Of a DNA stretch of 64,000 nt, positions 19,468 through 29,800 are shown in pieces (the stretch's first letter is position 1; every line of letters starts with the position of its first letter). The stretch spans positions 70,992-134,991 of the forward strand of contig CAUYUJ010021698.1 of the NCBI GenBank assembly GCA_963575745.1, in the 5' to 3' direction. Made by a program: the position numbers and the translations under genes. The DNA comes from Prorocentrum cordatum (lineage: Eukaryota > Sar > Dinophyceae > Prorocentrales > Prorocentraceae). The notes under the pieces were generated by a model. The model ran no database searches, had not been told where the DNA came from, and saw nothing but the letters and a program-made list of their open reading frames with translations.

Positions 19468-20328
19468 TGAGGAGGAGGAGGAGGAGGAGGAGGAGGGGCA
19501 GAACGGAGGAGGAGGAGGAGAGGGAGGAGGTGGAGGAGGAGGAGGAGGGAGGAAGACGACGACGAGGAGGACGAGGAGGAGGAGGAGGAGGAGGAGGAAG
19601 AGAGGGAGGTCCCGCCCGCCGCGCCCAGCCAGCGGCCGCTGCCGGTGAAAGCCCGCGCCAACGAGCCGTGGACGTCCGCCTTCGAGGCACCGCGGCGGCA
19701 CCGCGAGCCACAGCCGACGGCCGCCGCCGCCCGCCGCCGCTGTCGCCGCCGTCGAGGCCGTCGTCGGAGTCGTCACCGAAGCCGTCGCCGCCGTCGTATC
19801 GATCCCGCCGCCGCCGCCGTCGCCCGGCCGCCGCCGCCAGGGCCGTCGAGGTCGTCGTCCGAGTCGTGGCCGCAGACGCCGCCGCCGTCGTCGTCGGTGT
19901 CGTCGAGGTCGTCGTCGAGGTCGTCGTCGAGGTCGTCGTCGAGTCCGCCGCCGCCGTCCAGGGTTCCCGCGGGAGGAGCGGTGGCAGCTTTTGCGGAGGC
20001 TTTAAGAGGCTCTCGGGAGATCTGTGGTGAGGGCGTGAGGCTTGCCTTCGTCGGCGCCCGCGTGAGCTGGCGCGTGAGCCAGGATCGGAGGTCCGCCGAG
20101 GTGGCTCCTCCTCCCCCTTCTCGCCCACCCCCTCCCCCTTGGAAGACTCTCCCCTCTCCCCCTCTCCCCCTCTTCCTCCTCCTCCTCCTCCTCCTCCTCC
20201 TCCTCCTCCTCCTCCTCCTCCTCCTCCTCCTCCTTCTCCTCCCCCTCCCCCTCCTCCTCCTCCTCCGCCTCCTCCTCCTCCTCCTCCTTCTCCTCCTCCT
20301 CCTCCTCCTCCTCCTCCTCCTCCTCCAA
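19468..20328 (+). repeat. (GAG)n, (CCG/TCG)n and (TCC)n triplet repeats
   Basis: (GAG)n at 19468-19610, CGCCGC/GTCGTC triplets at 19690-19970, and nearly pure (TCC)n at 20160-20328. Predicted proteins here are homopolymeric. Confidence 0.88.
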
Positions 20329-20335
20329 AATTACT

Positions 20336-21011
20336 CAATATGAAAATACTCTCCCTCTTCCCCTGATGGCGTCCAGGTGATGGCCGCGCACCCTCCGCGT
20401 ACCGTTTTTTTACACACAGGATCCCCGGGAAATCCCGGGAAACGACTCGCTGAGGCGCCAGCGTCATTTTTTCCCAAAATGCTGCTCTCGTTGAGGCGCC
20501 GGCCTCATTTCTGCTCCCGAATCGTTCCGAATCGTGCTCCCGCTGCAGCGTGGTCCTCATTTTCGGATCGGTGTTTGGCCTCCGTCGTTCAGGATGGCGT
20601 TCTCGCCCCAGCGCGGGCCTCTTTCTCGCGCGCCCATCCGCCCTGCCTCCCACCGCGCCGCACGCGCCACCACCACCACCACCTACCACAACCACTCAAC
20701 AGCACCGCACCATACCAACACCACCACCACCACGCAGCAGCACCACCACCACCTATCACCACCACGACCACCACCACCACCACCACCACCACCAACCACC
20801 ACCACCACCACCACCACCACCACCACCACCACCACGACAACCACGCACACACGCACGCACGCACGCACGTGCACCACCACCCACTACGCACGCGCGCGCG
20901 GAGCCACAGGTCCGCTACGACACGCGTATGCGGATAGAGAAAATCAGCGCCATGGTAAGGGATGGGAGGGAGGGGTAGGACGTCAGATATGACGCGAGCG
21001 CACCTAGCTTG
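20336..21011 (+). repeat. Composite repeat R13, copy 2
   Basis: AATATGAAAATACTCTCCCT, then CCTCCGCGTA, then 60-bp units (GAGGCGCCGGCCTCATTT..). A (CAC)n expansion at 20660-20875 follows. It ends with ATGGTAAGGGATGGGAGGG, TAGGACGTCAGATATG and GCGCACCTAGCTTG. The last 70 bases match copy 1 best. Confidence 0.6.
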
Positions 21012-22101
21012 CCCCTTCCCCCTCCACCACTCCCTCCTCTTCCCCCATCTCCCCCTCCCCTTCTTCCCCCTCCCCCAGGAAGTCGGTTCCTGGCCCTCTG
21101 GGCTCCGACTTGCTCCTGCTGACCCTTCGGGTCTGGCTCTTGCGAGCCCCTCCGCCCGAAAACCGGGGGGGGGCCAGAGCCTTCGCCTCTCGGCTGCTGC
21201 TCGCTCGCTCGTTCCTCCTTGGCTCTGACTGCGGCTGCGCCCGGGACCGGCTGGGCTCGCAGACGCCGCCAAAAAGAGCAGCCGCCACCGAGTCCGCAGT
21301 TCTCGGTGATGTGCCTGGCCGTCCTGCGCTGCGTCTCTGTGGTGTTTGGACGGTTGGAAAGGATCGGATGAATCCCCCGAGAGTTTCGACTGTTTCCTGG
21401 CGTGTTCGGACGTTCCCGAACAGCGGTGAGGATTGCCCAAGCGTTTCCCCAGAAGGTCGCATGTGGTCTGACTCGTCCTTCCGGTGTCTGATCTTCGGGT
21501 CGAGCGGAGTGTGAGGAACAACCGAGAAGGGTGAGCGGAGGAGGAACAGGAGAAGGTTGCGAAGGCATTCACGAGTCCCCGCTCTGACCTCATGGTATGG
21601 CATTGATAAGCAGCTCCCAGCATCGGCACAGATGTGCTTTGTTTTGAGGATGTCAGAACTTACAGTACATTGCCATTCATGCTGCCCCAGCAGACTGTTT
21701 CATGATTCAGCCGTATGGTGACGTTGTCATGCCCCCCTGATGAGCACACGAAGATGCACGCATGTAAACAGTGCGCATATCCCTCTACGATCGCGGACAT
21801 GTGGTAAGTGGCACACAAGCGAACAAGCAGAATGTGTGATGTCAGGACATGGTGTCTGGGTGTCAGCACAGATCTGTGTGCATGTGTTTGCAGATTGATG
21901 GTTTCATATCGTAGTCACTTGCCCGTCGCTCTCTCGTTGCATTCCGCTGATCATCCTTGCAGCGCAGTGCCGCTAGGCCACGCATTCGTCTTCTTCTTCT
22001 TTCTGTCAGGGGCACTTTCCTTCAACAGTCACATGATCCCCCGCCTAGCTCCGCTCGCTGTCCCCATCTCTTCTAGTCCCCTCTATCACTATCCCACCGA
22101 G
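21012..22101. other. Anoctamin intron without recognised features
   Basis: A pyrimidine-rich start (21012-21090), then ordinary sequence. The missing anoctamin segment between RRP and VFGFVAAS could lie here or at 17232-19467, but I found no DIGxW-like motif. Confidence 0.4.
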
Positions 22102-22184
22102 GTGTTTGGCTTCGTAGCGGCCTCCACCAACGTTTTGCTGCTGATCTTCGCTTCGGACTCCTTCGGGGAGTGGCGGCAGCTCGT
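22102..22184 (+). CDS. Anoctamin/TMEM16 exon, helix 9
   Basis: The frame reads VFGFVAASTNVLLLIFASDS followed by FGEWRQLV. It matches the anoctamin segment vlswlAVxTNAxLIAFTSDFxPRLVY. The acceptor is CACCGAG|GTG at 22100-22101. The donor is CTCGT|GTGAGG at 22184/22185, a good consensus. The next expected segments (extracellular loop, NFS/L motif) are not seen before 23732, so at least one exon is missed or lost. Confidence 0.72.
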
Positions 22185-22317
22185 GTGAGGAAGAAGTGTC
22201 ACGTCGAGTGGTCTCGATCCGAAGCGAGCGAGGATGAGAGACAGGCTAAGCCGCAGGATGGGGATGGCTGCTCAGGACCAGAAGCAGGAGCATTCGGGGC
22301 TGGACAGAACCCCCAAC

Positions 22318-22400
22318 AGTGACACGTCGATTAGTGAATTGTCCGTTTTCGGTTTTCGAGAGGGCGCCGTGGCCGCTATTTTCCAGGCTTGCGCCCGCCA
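22318..22400 (+). repeat. Dispersed repeat R14, copy 1
   Basis: GTGACACGTCGATTAGTGAA, TTGTCCGTTTTCGGTTTTCG and AGAGGGCGCC match 45131-45210 at about 80% by eye. Confidence 0.7.
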
Positions 22401-22593
22401 GGTTTGGGCCCGAAGTCGTTTTCACTAAACCACGTTTTACTAAAGGGGGGTCTGTCCATCCCCGGAGCATGGAGAAGCGGGGAGGGAACATGCACGAGTC
22501 GCATCAGCGGCATCGGCAGCGACAGCCGCGACACGGGTCGACGTAGGGGCTCTGCACGTCCAGAAAAGCGATCGTTGCTTTATTAACTTCAGG

Positions 22594-22755
22594 AGGGAAA
22601 AAAACACACAGACACAATTAATCTTCGATTCCCAGGAAAATATGGGAAAATATGGGAATTGGGGGGGAAGACAAAAACCCAGAAAATATAGGAAAATATG
22701 GGGATTATTTTTATTTGTGTGTATTTATTTGTGTGTCCTAATTTCCCTTTATAAT
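22594..22755 (+). repeat. Dispersed repeat R2, fullest copy
   Basis: AGGAGGGAAAAAAACACACA begins the copy. GATTCCCAGGAAAATATGGG follows. TTTTATTTGTGTGTATTTAT and GTGTCCTAATTTCCCTTT end it. No inverted ends or target duplication were certain. Confidence 0.8.
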
Positions 22756-23154
22756 TGTTTTGCCGATCTGCGCGGGCCCTCGCACCCCCCCCCTCCCCCC
22801 CCTCAATGGAGTAGATCTTGGCTGTTTTGGGCGCCTGTTTCGAGCAGGTGGAGTCCCCTCGTAGGACGCACTGTTGCATACAGTCGCACTCATCAGAGGT
22901 CCGGAGCCAGATCCCCCCCCCCTCCCCCCCCCTTCAGCCCAATGTCGAAACGCCGAAGAAGGAAACGCTCACGTGGACGACAGCGGGGCGGCAGGGAGCG
23001 AGGACGGAGAGGGCTCGAGCTCTGGGCAAGAAGAGCGCGGCACGCGCATGCGCCAGCCCGTTGCTGGGAGGAGGCTGGTTCCAGCACGCAGAGATGCGGG
23101 GGCCGTCGTCTCGTGGCCACTTGGAGCTGCGTCTCGTGGAGCAGGCGAGAAGGC

Positions 23155-23292
23155 GGGGAGGAGGAGGAGGAGGAGGAGGAGGAGGAGGAGGAGGAGGAGG
23201 AGGAGGAGGGGGAGGGGGAGGGGGAGGGTGAGGAGGGGAGGAGGGGGAGGAGGAGGAGGAGGAGGAGGAGGAGGAGGAGGAGGAGGAGGGTG
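23155..23292 (+). repeat. (GAG)n/(GGA)n microsatellite
   Basis: Almost pure GGA triplets with a GGGGGA stretch in the middle. Confidence 0.92.
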
Positions 23293-23731
23293 CTCGTGGA
23301 TCTTCTGCGGGAGCCTCGGGCGGTCGAGGCAGCCCTGGGATTACGTTGCAGGGAGCCTGCTCGTTCCTCTTCGCCTCCCCGTGCTCAGCCTCGTCCCCGA
23401 CTGCCGATCTCCGAGGCTGCCTCCTGCTGCGCTTCGTCTCCTCCTTCCTCTCCTCTGTTCTTCATCTGACGGCCTCCTCCTCCACCTGCGCATTCCTCCG
23501 AGCTGGCTCCCCATCATCATCTTCCCCCTCCGCCCTCCCCCCCCCTTCCTCCTCCTTTGGGGCCCGTTGCACTTCCCCTCCCGATGTTGATATTTATGAT
23601 CGCCAATCTCTCTCTGCCTCTTCCTGAAGCCACCTGGACGCATCTTCCTCCTTTTCATGCTCAGTGGTGCTGCATTCCTCCTACGCATCCTCCTGAGAGT
23701 CATCGTCATCTTCCTTGCCCTCGTCTCCGAG

Positions 23732-23854
23732 GAGCAGTACACGAACTTCACGCTGACTGAGAAGCTGACGCTCTTCGTCTACCTGGAGCACCTGCTCTTC
23801 CTGGCGAAGGTCATCACGAAGATGCTGTTCCCGGAGGCGCGGGCCCGCGCCCGG
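23732..23854 (+). CDS. Anoctamin/TMEM16 exon, last membrane helix
   Basis: The frame reads EQYTNFTLTEKLTLFVYLEH followed by LLFLAKVITKMLFPEA. It matches the C-terminal anoctamin helix (family: laaRLAFvivFEHvVFxxKxLIxxxIPDvP), including EH, the Lys four residues after the LLF hydrophobic block, and a Pro-acid pair after the helix. The acceptor is TCCGAG|GAG at 23730-23731; an upstream hydrophobic run in the same frame (23657-23731) could also be coding. The donor is CCGG|GTACCA at 23854/23855, or the frame may run on; no convincing stop-proximal tail was identified. It is the last exon of the gene I can see. Confidence 0.7.
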
Positions 23855-24459
23855 GTACCAGAGGCCGCCGAAGTCCGCCCCGGACGTTGCGTTGCTCCTC
23901 CTCTCTGGCGGTCTGGTTCCCCAAAGGTGCGATCGGAATCCCTGCTCGTGCCTGCTCTTCCTCCCTGCGCCTTCCCACGCCTCCCTCCTCGACGTCGTCT
24001 CCTTCGCTTTTCCTCATGATGGCAGTGGCCCCGAGGGTCATCCACGATGTACGCTTGCGGCCACCGTTCCCTACAGGCTGGCGGCGCACGGCAGCTGGGC
24101 CCTGCGACGGGTTTTTTGGTAGATTCAGGCGGCGATGGCCCGCCAGCGACGCCAGCGAAGGCGTTCACGGTTGAACTCCGCACGATCGAACGACGTCAAA
24201 GCACTGAGGGACATGGTATAACGCCACAGGACCCTACGGAATTCAACCTCCAACGATCGGGGCCGCGATCGATTCGAGGTTGAACGATCGAGGCGGTGTC
24301 AAAAACCTTTGCGCGAGCCAACGCCGCGCGAACCTGCCGTAACCAGTCCCAGGGCCATCATCTCAGGTCCTCGACGTCGCCGCCCTCCCCCTCGCCCCAC
24401 GCAGGGCCCCGCGCAGGTGGCAGGGAGGAGGGACGTGGCCGAGCGATCGGCGATCGACG
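23855..24459. other. Gene 3' side / spacer with TTGAACGATCG boxes
   Basis: Between 24130 and 24345 the boxes GTTGAACTCCGCACGATCGA, GAGGTTGAACGATCGAGGCG and CGCGCGAACCTGCCGTAACC recur. They also occur at 25870-25930, 26205-26260 and 54050-54165, marking a low-copy dispersed repeat. Confidence 0.5.
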
Positions 24460-24885
24460 GTGCCTCGGCCCAAGGTGCCCCCCGCTTTTTTCGCCTCATT
24501 CCGGAGCCCCAGGGGCCCTCTGGGCCTCGTGGGGAGTACTCTCCAGGCGATGCTTAAGAAAACCCAAGTTTTCGGCCAGAGGCTCGATTATTCTTAATGT
24601 TTCAATGTGAATCCCAAGATTTTGATAGAAGTTCTGGGTTTTTATTCAAATTCTGAGACTCTGAGTTTCTTAACCCATGATTTCTTCAGCATTTCGCAGG
24701 GTGTACTCCAGAGGGCGTCTGGGCCACCCCGAGAGTCCTGGGGGCGGGCACCCCAGAGGGCGAGGAGGAGGAGGAGGAGGAGGAGGAGGAAGAGGAGGAG
24801 GAGGAGGAGGAGGAGGAGGAGGAGGAGGAGGAACCCCGAGAGTCCTAGGGGCGGGCACCTTGGGTCAGGGGCACTTCGAGCAACA
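24460..24885. mobile_element. Foldback element R5, copy 2, with (GAG)n expansion
   Basis: GGCCCAAGGTGCCC and CCTCTGGGCCTCGTGGGGAG, then TACTCTCC and GATGCTTAAGAAAACC, on the left are mirrored by TTTCTTCAGCATTTCGCAGG, GTGTACTCC, GTCTGGGCCACCCCGAGAGT and GGGCACCTTGGGTCAGGGGC on the right. A (GAG)n run (24760-24832) has split the right arm, duplicating ACCCCGAGAGTCCT on both its sides. Confidence 0.65.
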
Positions 24886-25009
24886 CCCCCGACCGATCGG
24901 GAGCAGCCCACTGCGCACGACTCGTCGGCGCCGCCCGGGGAGGACGCGCCTCGTCCTCCTCACGTCACTTCGTCTCGTTCCTCTCCTCCTATCCGCCTCC
25001 CCTCCGCCC

Positions 25010-25420
25010 TTCCTCCTCCTCCTCCTCCTCCTCCTCCTCCTCCTCCTCCTCCTCCTCTCTGCCGCACAGCCCGCCGTAGCCCGTAGCCTTGACCTCGGCG
25101 AGCCCTCTCCGTTGGCGCGGGCCACGCGAGAAGCCTGAGGCTCTGGAGGGCGGCCGTCCAGCGGTGGGTGCGGGGAGGTCGGGGCCGCGTTTGCGCCCAG
25201 GCGCCGGCCTGGGGAGGGAAGTCTGCAAGGTCGCCCTCGAGAGCGCGAAGTTCTTCGCGCTTCGCGGTTCGGCCCCGATTCCTCCTCGTCCTCCTCTTCT
25301 CCCCTGGGAGGGGGCGCGAGAGCGCGAAGTGATTCGCGCTTCGCGCAGCGCGAAGCGCGAAGTTGGGGGCCCTTGGTCTGGGGTGCAGCTCCAGAGATGG
25401 TGGGGTGTCCACTGATGGTT
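25010..25420. other. (TCC)n run and GCGCGAAG palindromic cluster
   Basis: (TCC)n at 25012-25055, then at 25235-25365 repeated AGCGCGAAGT / TTCGCGCTTCGCG boxes that can pair with one another. No gene is recognised. A short frame at 25405-25465 (MVDSEGRQVIVDTTWSFW) looks protein-like but is unassigned. Confidence 0.5.
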
Positions 25421-25930
25421 GATTCAGAGGGCCGGCAAGTGATCGTCGACACCACCTGGTCTTTTTGGTAGGCCCGGGCGTGTGTCCGTTGTGGTTCGCT
25501 CGTTCTTTACGTTTTCCGGAGAAGCCCGATACGATACGATGCGACCACCGCTGCGGACATCGTCCGGGCCCAGCTAAGACCAGGTGAGGCCCGAGGGGCT
25601 TGTAAGTATTCGTTCTCTCCGGGGGGGGGGTCGGAAAGCTTCTGGGGCTTGCCCGTCGGAGCGGCAGCAGGGGGGCTGCGGGAGGGGAGGGGCGGAGGGC
25701 GGAGGGGTGCCGCGGAGAGGGGGCCCGGGGCTCCCAGACGCTGCCGGGTGGCCTGCGGGGCTTCTCCCGCGCGGTGCTGCGCGCGCGGGGACGGCACGGC
25801 GAGCCAGCGAAGCCATATATTGCGCGGCGCAGGTTCGCGCCGGGCCGAGCGGCGGCGGGCCCCGCGCGTGCGTGGTGGGGTTGAACGCCGCCCGTGGCCC
25901 AGAATCGGCCCTTCGTCGAACGATCCAGCG

Positions 25931-26180
25931 TTGCTGAAATGGCTTGTTTTCCATCACCACCATACGTTGGAGGGGGAGGAGGTCATTCTCCTCTTCCTCC
26001 TCTTTCTCCACCTCCGCCTCCTCTTGCTCCTCTTCCTCCTCCTCCTCCTCCTCCTCCTCCTCCTCCTCCTCCTCCTCCTCCTCCTCTTCGTCCTCCTCCT
26101 CGTCCTCCTCGTCCTCCTCCTCTTTCCCCCCTCCAACTTATGGTGGTGGTGGTGGAAAACACGCCCATCAGTTTCTGAAA
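25931..26180. mobile_element. Foldback element R10 with (TCC)n core, copy 1
   Basis: The left arm TTGTTTTCCATCACCACCAT ACGTTGGAGGGGG pairs with the right arm CCCTCCAACTTATGGTGGTG..GGAAAACACGCCCAT. The core from 25979 to 26130 is (TCC)n. CTGAAATGGC flanks on the left and recurs just after the right end. Confidence 0.75.
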
Positions 26181-26829
26181 TGGCCGACTGTTCGAGTTTG
26201 AGCGATCCGCGCGGTATCAGAAGCCATTGCCGGCGCCGACATGGCGCGAACCTGCAGTATAGATATGTGCAGATGTCGATGGTCTGATCTTTCAGCGCCC
26301 CAAGTGGCCACCGACGGACCAAAGAGGCCAATATCTGGAGATGTTCACCGTCTTTCCCCAAGCCGACTTAGGACGGTCTCCAGACGCGAATGCAGGCCCC
26401 TTGGGTTACTCCAAGAGTCTCCCCAAGGGGTCCCACGAGCTGTTCGGAATGGTCCCAGGAGTGTCCTGTAAGGTCCGCCCTCTGGAAGCGAAAGGCGTAT
26501 TGCATCCCTTCCCGCCGATGCGCAGTTTCCTCTGCGACCACCACTCCACAGGACCTCTGCGGGACCTCACCCCGGTGACCCATCCTAGGAACCCCTTACC
26601 CCCCCAGACGAGGAAGGGAGCAGAGGGAAAAGGCTTCCGTTCGACTCGGTTACGACCTGGATCGATTCACCTGGGGTTTGGCTAGCTTGGAAAGCCAAAG
26701 GTGGCCGCCACAGAGAGAGGAAGAGCCTCAAGAGAAAGAGGCGCATCCCAGGACCACCCCGGGGCGACTTGCCGAGAACTCCCCCGCACACGCGCCGACA
26801 GGGCCGGCGGATGTTTCAGCACGTCGTAT

Positions 26830-26935
26830 GCGTGCAGTCGCATAGGCGCAACCCGAACAGCTATGTTGTCCAAGGCGAGAAACGCATTCCGAAAGCCGGC
26901 CGCCCTCCATCCGTGCAGGTGCTGGAATGCTAGAT
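26830..26935 (-). repeat. Satellite R12 unit, inverted
   Basis: On the reverse strand it reads CACGGATGGAGGGCGGCCGG CTTTCGGAATGCGTTTCTCG CC. That is the same order as GGATGGAGGG..GTTTTC..TGGTTCTCG in the array at 15755-16255. Confidence 0.6.
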
Positions 26936-26989
26936 GCTTCGCGTGACCCTTCCAGCCCCTCCAGAGACGATGCCCAGAGGAGTTGCCTC

Positions 26990-27960
26990 GCTCAAGGAGG
27001 TGGGCGGCACGCAGATGAAGGGTCCCTCTTGGAGCGCTCTTGGGACACTCTTGGGCGCTCTTGGGGCCGGCTTGGGGCTCCCTTGGGCCTCCCTTGCGTC
27101 TTGGGGGCTAATTGGCGGTCCCCGCGGCCTCTTGGAGCGTCTCGGGGAGCCTCTTGGGGCCTCTTGGAGGCCTCTTGGGCGCCTGTTGGGGCCTCCTGGG
27201 CGCCTCTCGGGGCCCTCTTGAGGCGCTCTGTGGAGCCTTGGGAGCGCTCTTGGGGCCACCTTCGAGGACATGAGTTAGCGTTGCCCCTCGGGAGCCCCAA
27301 AAGTCGCCTCTTGGGGCGCTCATGAAGCGCTCTTGGGCGCTTTGGGGGCCGTCTTGGGGCTCTCATGAGCCTCTCTTGGGCCCCCTTGGCCCATCTTGGA
27401 GCCATCTTAAGGCATCGGATGGCCATCGGAGGCGAAAAGGCGAGAAAGCAAACAACATTGATTCCCCCCAAGGTTTTGGAATGTGTTTGTCCTCTTCGGA
27501 GCCTCCTGGGGGAGCTCTTTGGCCACTTGGAGCTGTTCTGGAGCGGTCTTGGGGCCTCTTGGAGCATCTTGGGAGCCATCTTGAGGCATCTTGGGATATC
27601 TTGAGCTCATCTTGGAGGTCATCTTGGGCTCTCCCAGGCGCTCTTGGAGCCATCTTAATCAGTGCCCCCCCACCCCCCTGGAGGCCAAAACCTTTTTGTA
27701 AAATCAATGAGTTTGGCATTCTCTCCGAGGCCTCGTGGGGCGTATTGGGTGCCTCTGGGGGGCCTCTTGGGCCCTCTTTGGGGTCTCTTGGGAGCCTCTT
27801 GGGGGCCTCTTGGGGGCCTCTTGGGGCCTCCTGGGCACCTCTCGGGGCTCTCTTGGAGCGTCCTTGGGAGCCTTGGGGGCCATCGTTGTGCCATCTTGTA
27901 GGACATCAATCAAACAAAGGGGGAGCTTCGATTAGGGTTGCCCCTCCAAGAGGCTAAGGT
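26990..27960 (+). repeat. CCTCTTGGGG-type decamer array (R3), copy 2
   Basis: About 950 bases of degenerate CCTCTTGGGG / CCATCTTGGAG units. Two A-rich interruptions (27410-27480 GCATCGGATGGCCATCGGAG..; 27680-27725 CCAAAACCTTTTTGTAAAAT) correspond to those in 500-850 and 59030-60310. Frames rich in GASWGPLG are repeat translations. Confidence 0.85.
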
Positions 27961-28019
27961 GGGGCCAAACCCGTAGTATGACCAATGATTTTGACGCTCT
28001 GACCCTTTGCGACCAGCCG

Positions 28020-28229
28020 CGTCCAGGTCCAGGGGAGGGGAAGGGGGAGAGGCAAACCTTTCCCCGAAGGGGAAGATTTTTTTTGTTTTTTTGTTTGTTT
28101 CATCCCTCGCCCGAACGCCACTTGTAACTAATAATCCCACCAGCCCTTTAGGGCGTGAGTGGTCTAAAGAGGGGCAGATGGAAGACAAAACTCCCTAGAC
28201 CACCTACGCCCTGAAGGGCTGGTGGGACT
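28020..28229. repeat. Inverted-repeat element R4, copy 2
   Basis: CCCACCAGCCCTTTAGGGCG TGAGTGGTCTA (from 28134) and TAGACCACCTACGCCCTGAA GGGCTGGTGGG (to 28229) form a near-perfect hairpin with about 31-base arms and a 34-base loop. The upstream part CCCCGAAGGGGAAGATTTTT is shared with 905-1029. Confidence 0.8.
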
Positions 28230-28839
28230 TCTGTCGGCAACTTCTGACAGGAAGGCCTCTGAGCCGTCGCCGCTGTCCCAGATCACGATGAGTATGCATG
28301 AGCTCACACGTCGAGCCCTCACGCGCCCTGGCAGACTAGAGCCTAGGTGCGCGCGCGCGCGTGCTTCTGCATTAGCAGATGCGGTAACGATGACGTCGTA
28401 TGGCCCGGTTCTCCAGCGGATGCTCTTCCTCCTCATCCCTTCCCCACCCATGCCTTGCACCAGTCCGGCCCGGCAGGTGCCCCGTAACGTGCAGCTCCTG
28501 CAGTTGAAGCAGGACGGCCGCCCCCCTCCCCCCGCGCTCGCGCGTGCGGCGGGCCCAGGCTGGACCAGTCGCGTCCAGGCCCGCCGTTGTGCCGACCAGG
28601 TCGATTCTATCGAAGATTGCCCTAATGTCTAGCCCCGCTCCTTCCTGATCCGACCGACTCGAACAGACCCGGTCTGACACGTCCTGGCTCGGCCTTCTGT
28701 ATACGGCCCGACGGATTTGGTCGATCGAACCCCACATTGACGGATCCGCTGCCAAGCCGCCTGGGACAGGCCGGCCTGGTCCGATCTAGATCCAGCTTGG
28801 AGCGCGGTCCGCTTGCGTGGTCCCGCGGCAACGACGACA

Positions 28840-29800
28840 CGTCTGTGTGTGTGTGTGTGAGTGTGTGTGTGTGGTTGTGTGTGCGCGTGTGTGTGGGTGT
28901 GTGGGTGGGTGGGTGGGTGGATGGGTGGTGAGGGTTTCGGGTGTGGGTGGGTGGGTGGCAATGAGTGGGTGAGTGGGTGAGTGGGTAGGTGCGGGCGTGC
29001 GCGGGTGCGGGTCGTGCGCGGGTGCGGGTTCGGGTGCGGGTGCGGGTGCGTGTGTGTCTCTGTGTCTCTGTGTCTCTGTGTCTCTGTGTCTCTGTGTCTC
29101 TGTGTCTCTATGTCTCTGTGTCTCTGTGTCTTTGTGTCTGTGTGTCTGTGCGTCAGTGTGTCTGTGTGTCTGTGTGTCTGTGTGTGTGTGCGAGCGTGCG
29201 TGCGTGCGTGCGTGCGTGTGTGTGTGTGTGAGAGAGAGAGTCTGTGTGTGTGCGTGTGTGTGTGTGTGTGGGTGGGTGTGTGTGTGTGCGTTTGCGTGTG
29301 TGGGCGTGTGCGTGTGTGCGTGTGAGTCTGTGTGTGTGTGCGTTTGCGTGCGTGCGTGTGTGTGCGTGTGGGTGTGTGTGCGTGTGTGTGTGTGCGTGTG
29401 TGTGTGTGTGTGTCGTGTACGTGTTGGTGTGTGTGGTGTGGCGTGTGTGTTCGTGTTGTGTGTGTGCGTGTGTGTGTGAGTGTCGTGTGATGTGTGATGT
29501 GTGTGTGACTGTGTGTCCGTGTCCTTTGTGTCCTGTGTGCCTGTGTGTCTGTGTGTCCTGTGTGTCTAGTGGTGTCTGTGGTGTGTGTCATTGGTGCGTG
29601 TCCTGTGGCGTGTGTGTGTGTGTGTGTGCGTGTGTGTGTGTGTGGCTGTGCGTCTGTGCGTCTGTTCGTCCGTGTGTCCGTGTTTCTGTGTGCCTGCGTG
29701 TCTGTGTGTGTTTGTGTGTGTGCGTGGGTGTGTGGGTGTGTGGGTGTGTGGGTGTGTGGGTGGTGTGGGTTTTGGTGTAGGGTTGGGGTGGGATGGTGGT
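28840..29800 (+). repeat. Long (GT)n / (GTGTCTCT)n / (GTGTGC)n microsatellite
   Basis: About 950 bases of GT-rich repeat with sub-blocks: GTGGGTGG, GTGCGGGTGC, a (TGTGTCTC)n block at 29050-29130, and GTGCGTGCGT. No gene. Confidence 0.95.

Noticed and set aside
20683-20880. His/Thr-rich frames as a metal-binding protein
   Set aside because: (CAC)n expansion inside repeat R13.
27322-27957. 211-codon frame rich in SWGPLGAS
   Set aside because: A translation of the CCTCTTGGGG decamer; the same kind of frame appears at every such array and in several frames.
28840-29800. GT-rich array as a regulatory or telomeric region
   Set aside because: Simple microsatellite with shifting sub-units; no associated gene end or other signal.
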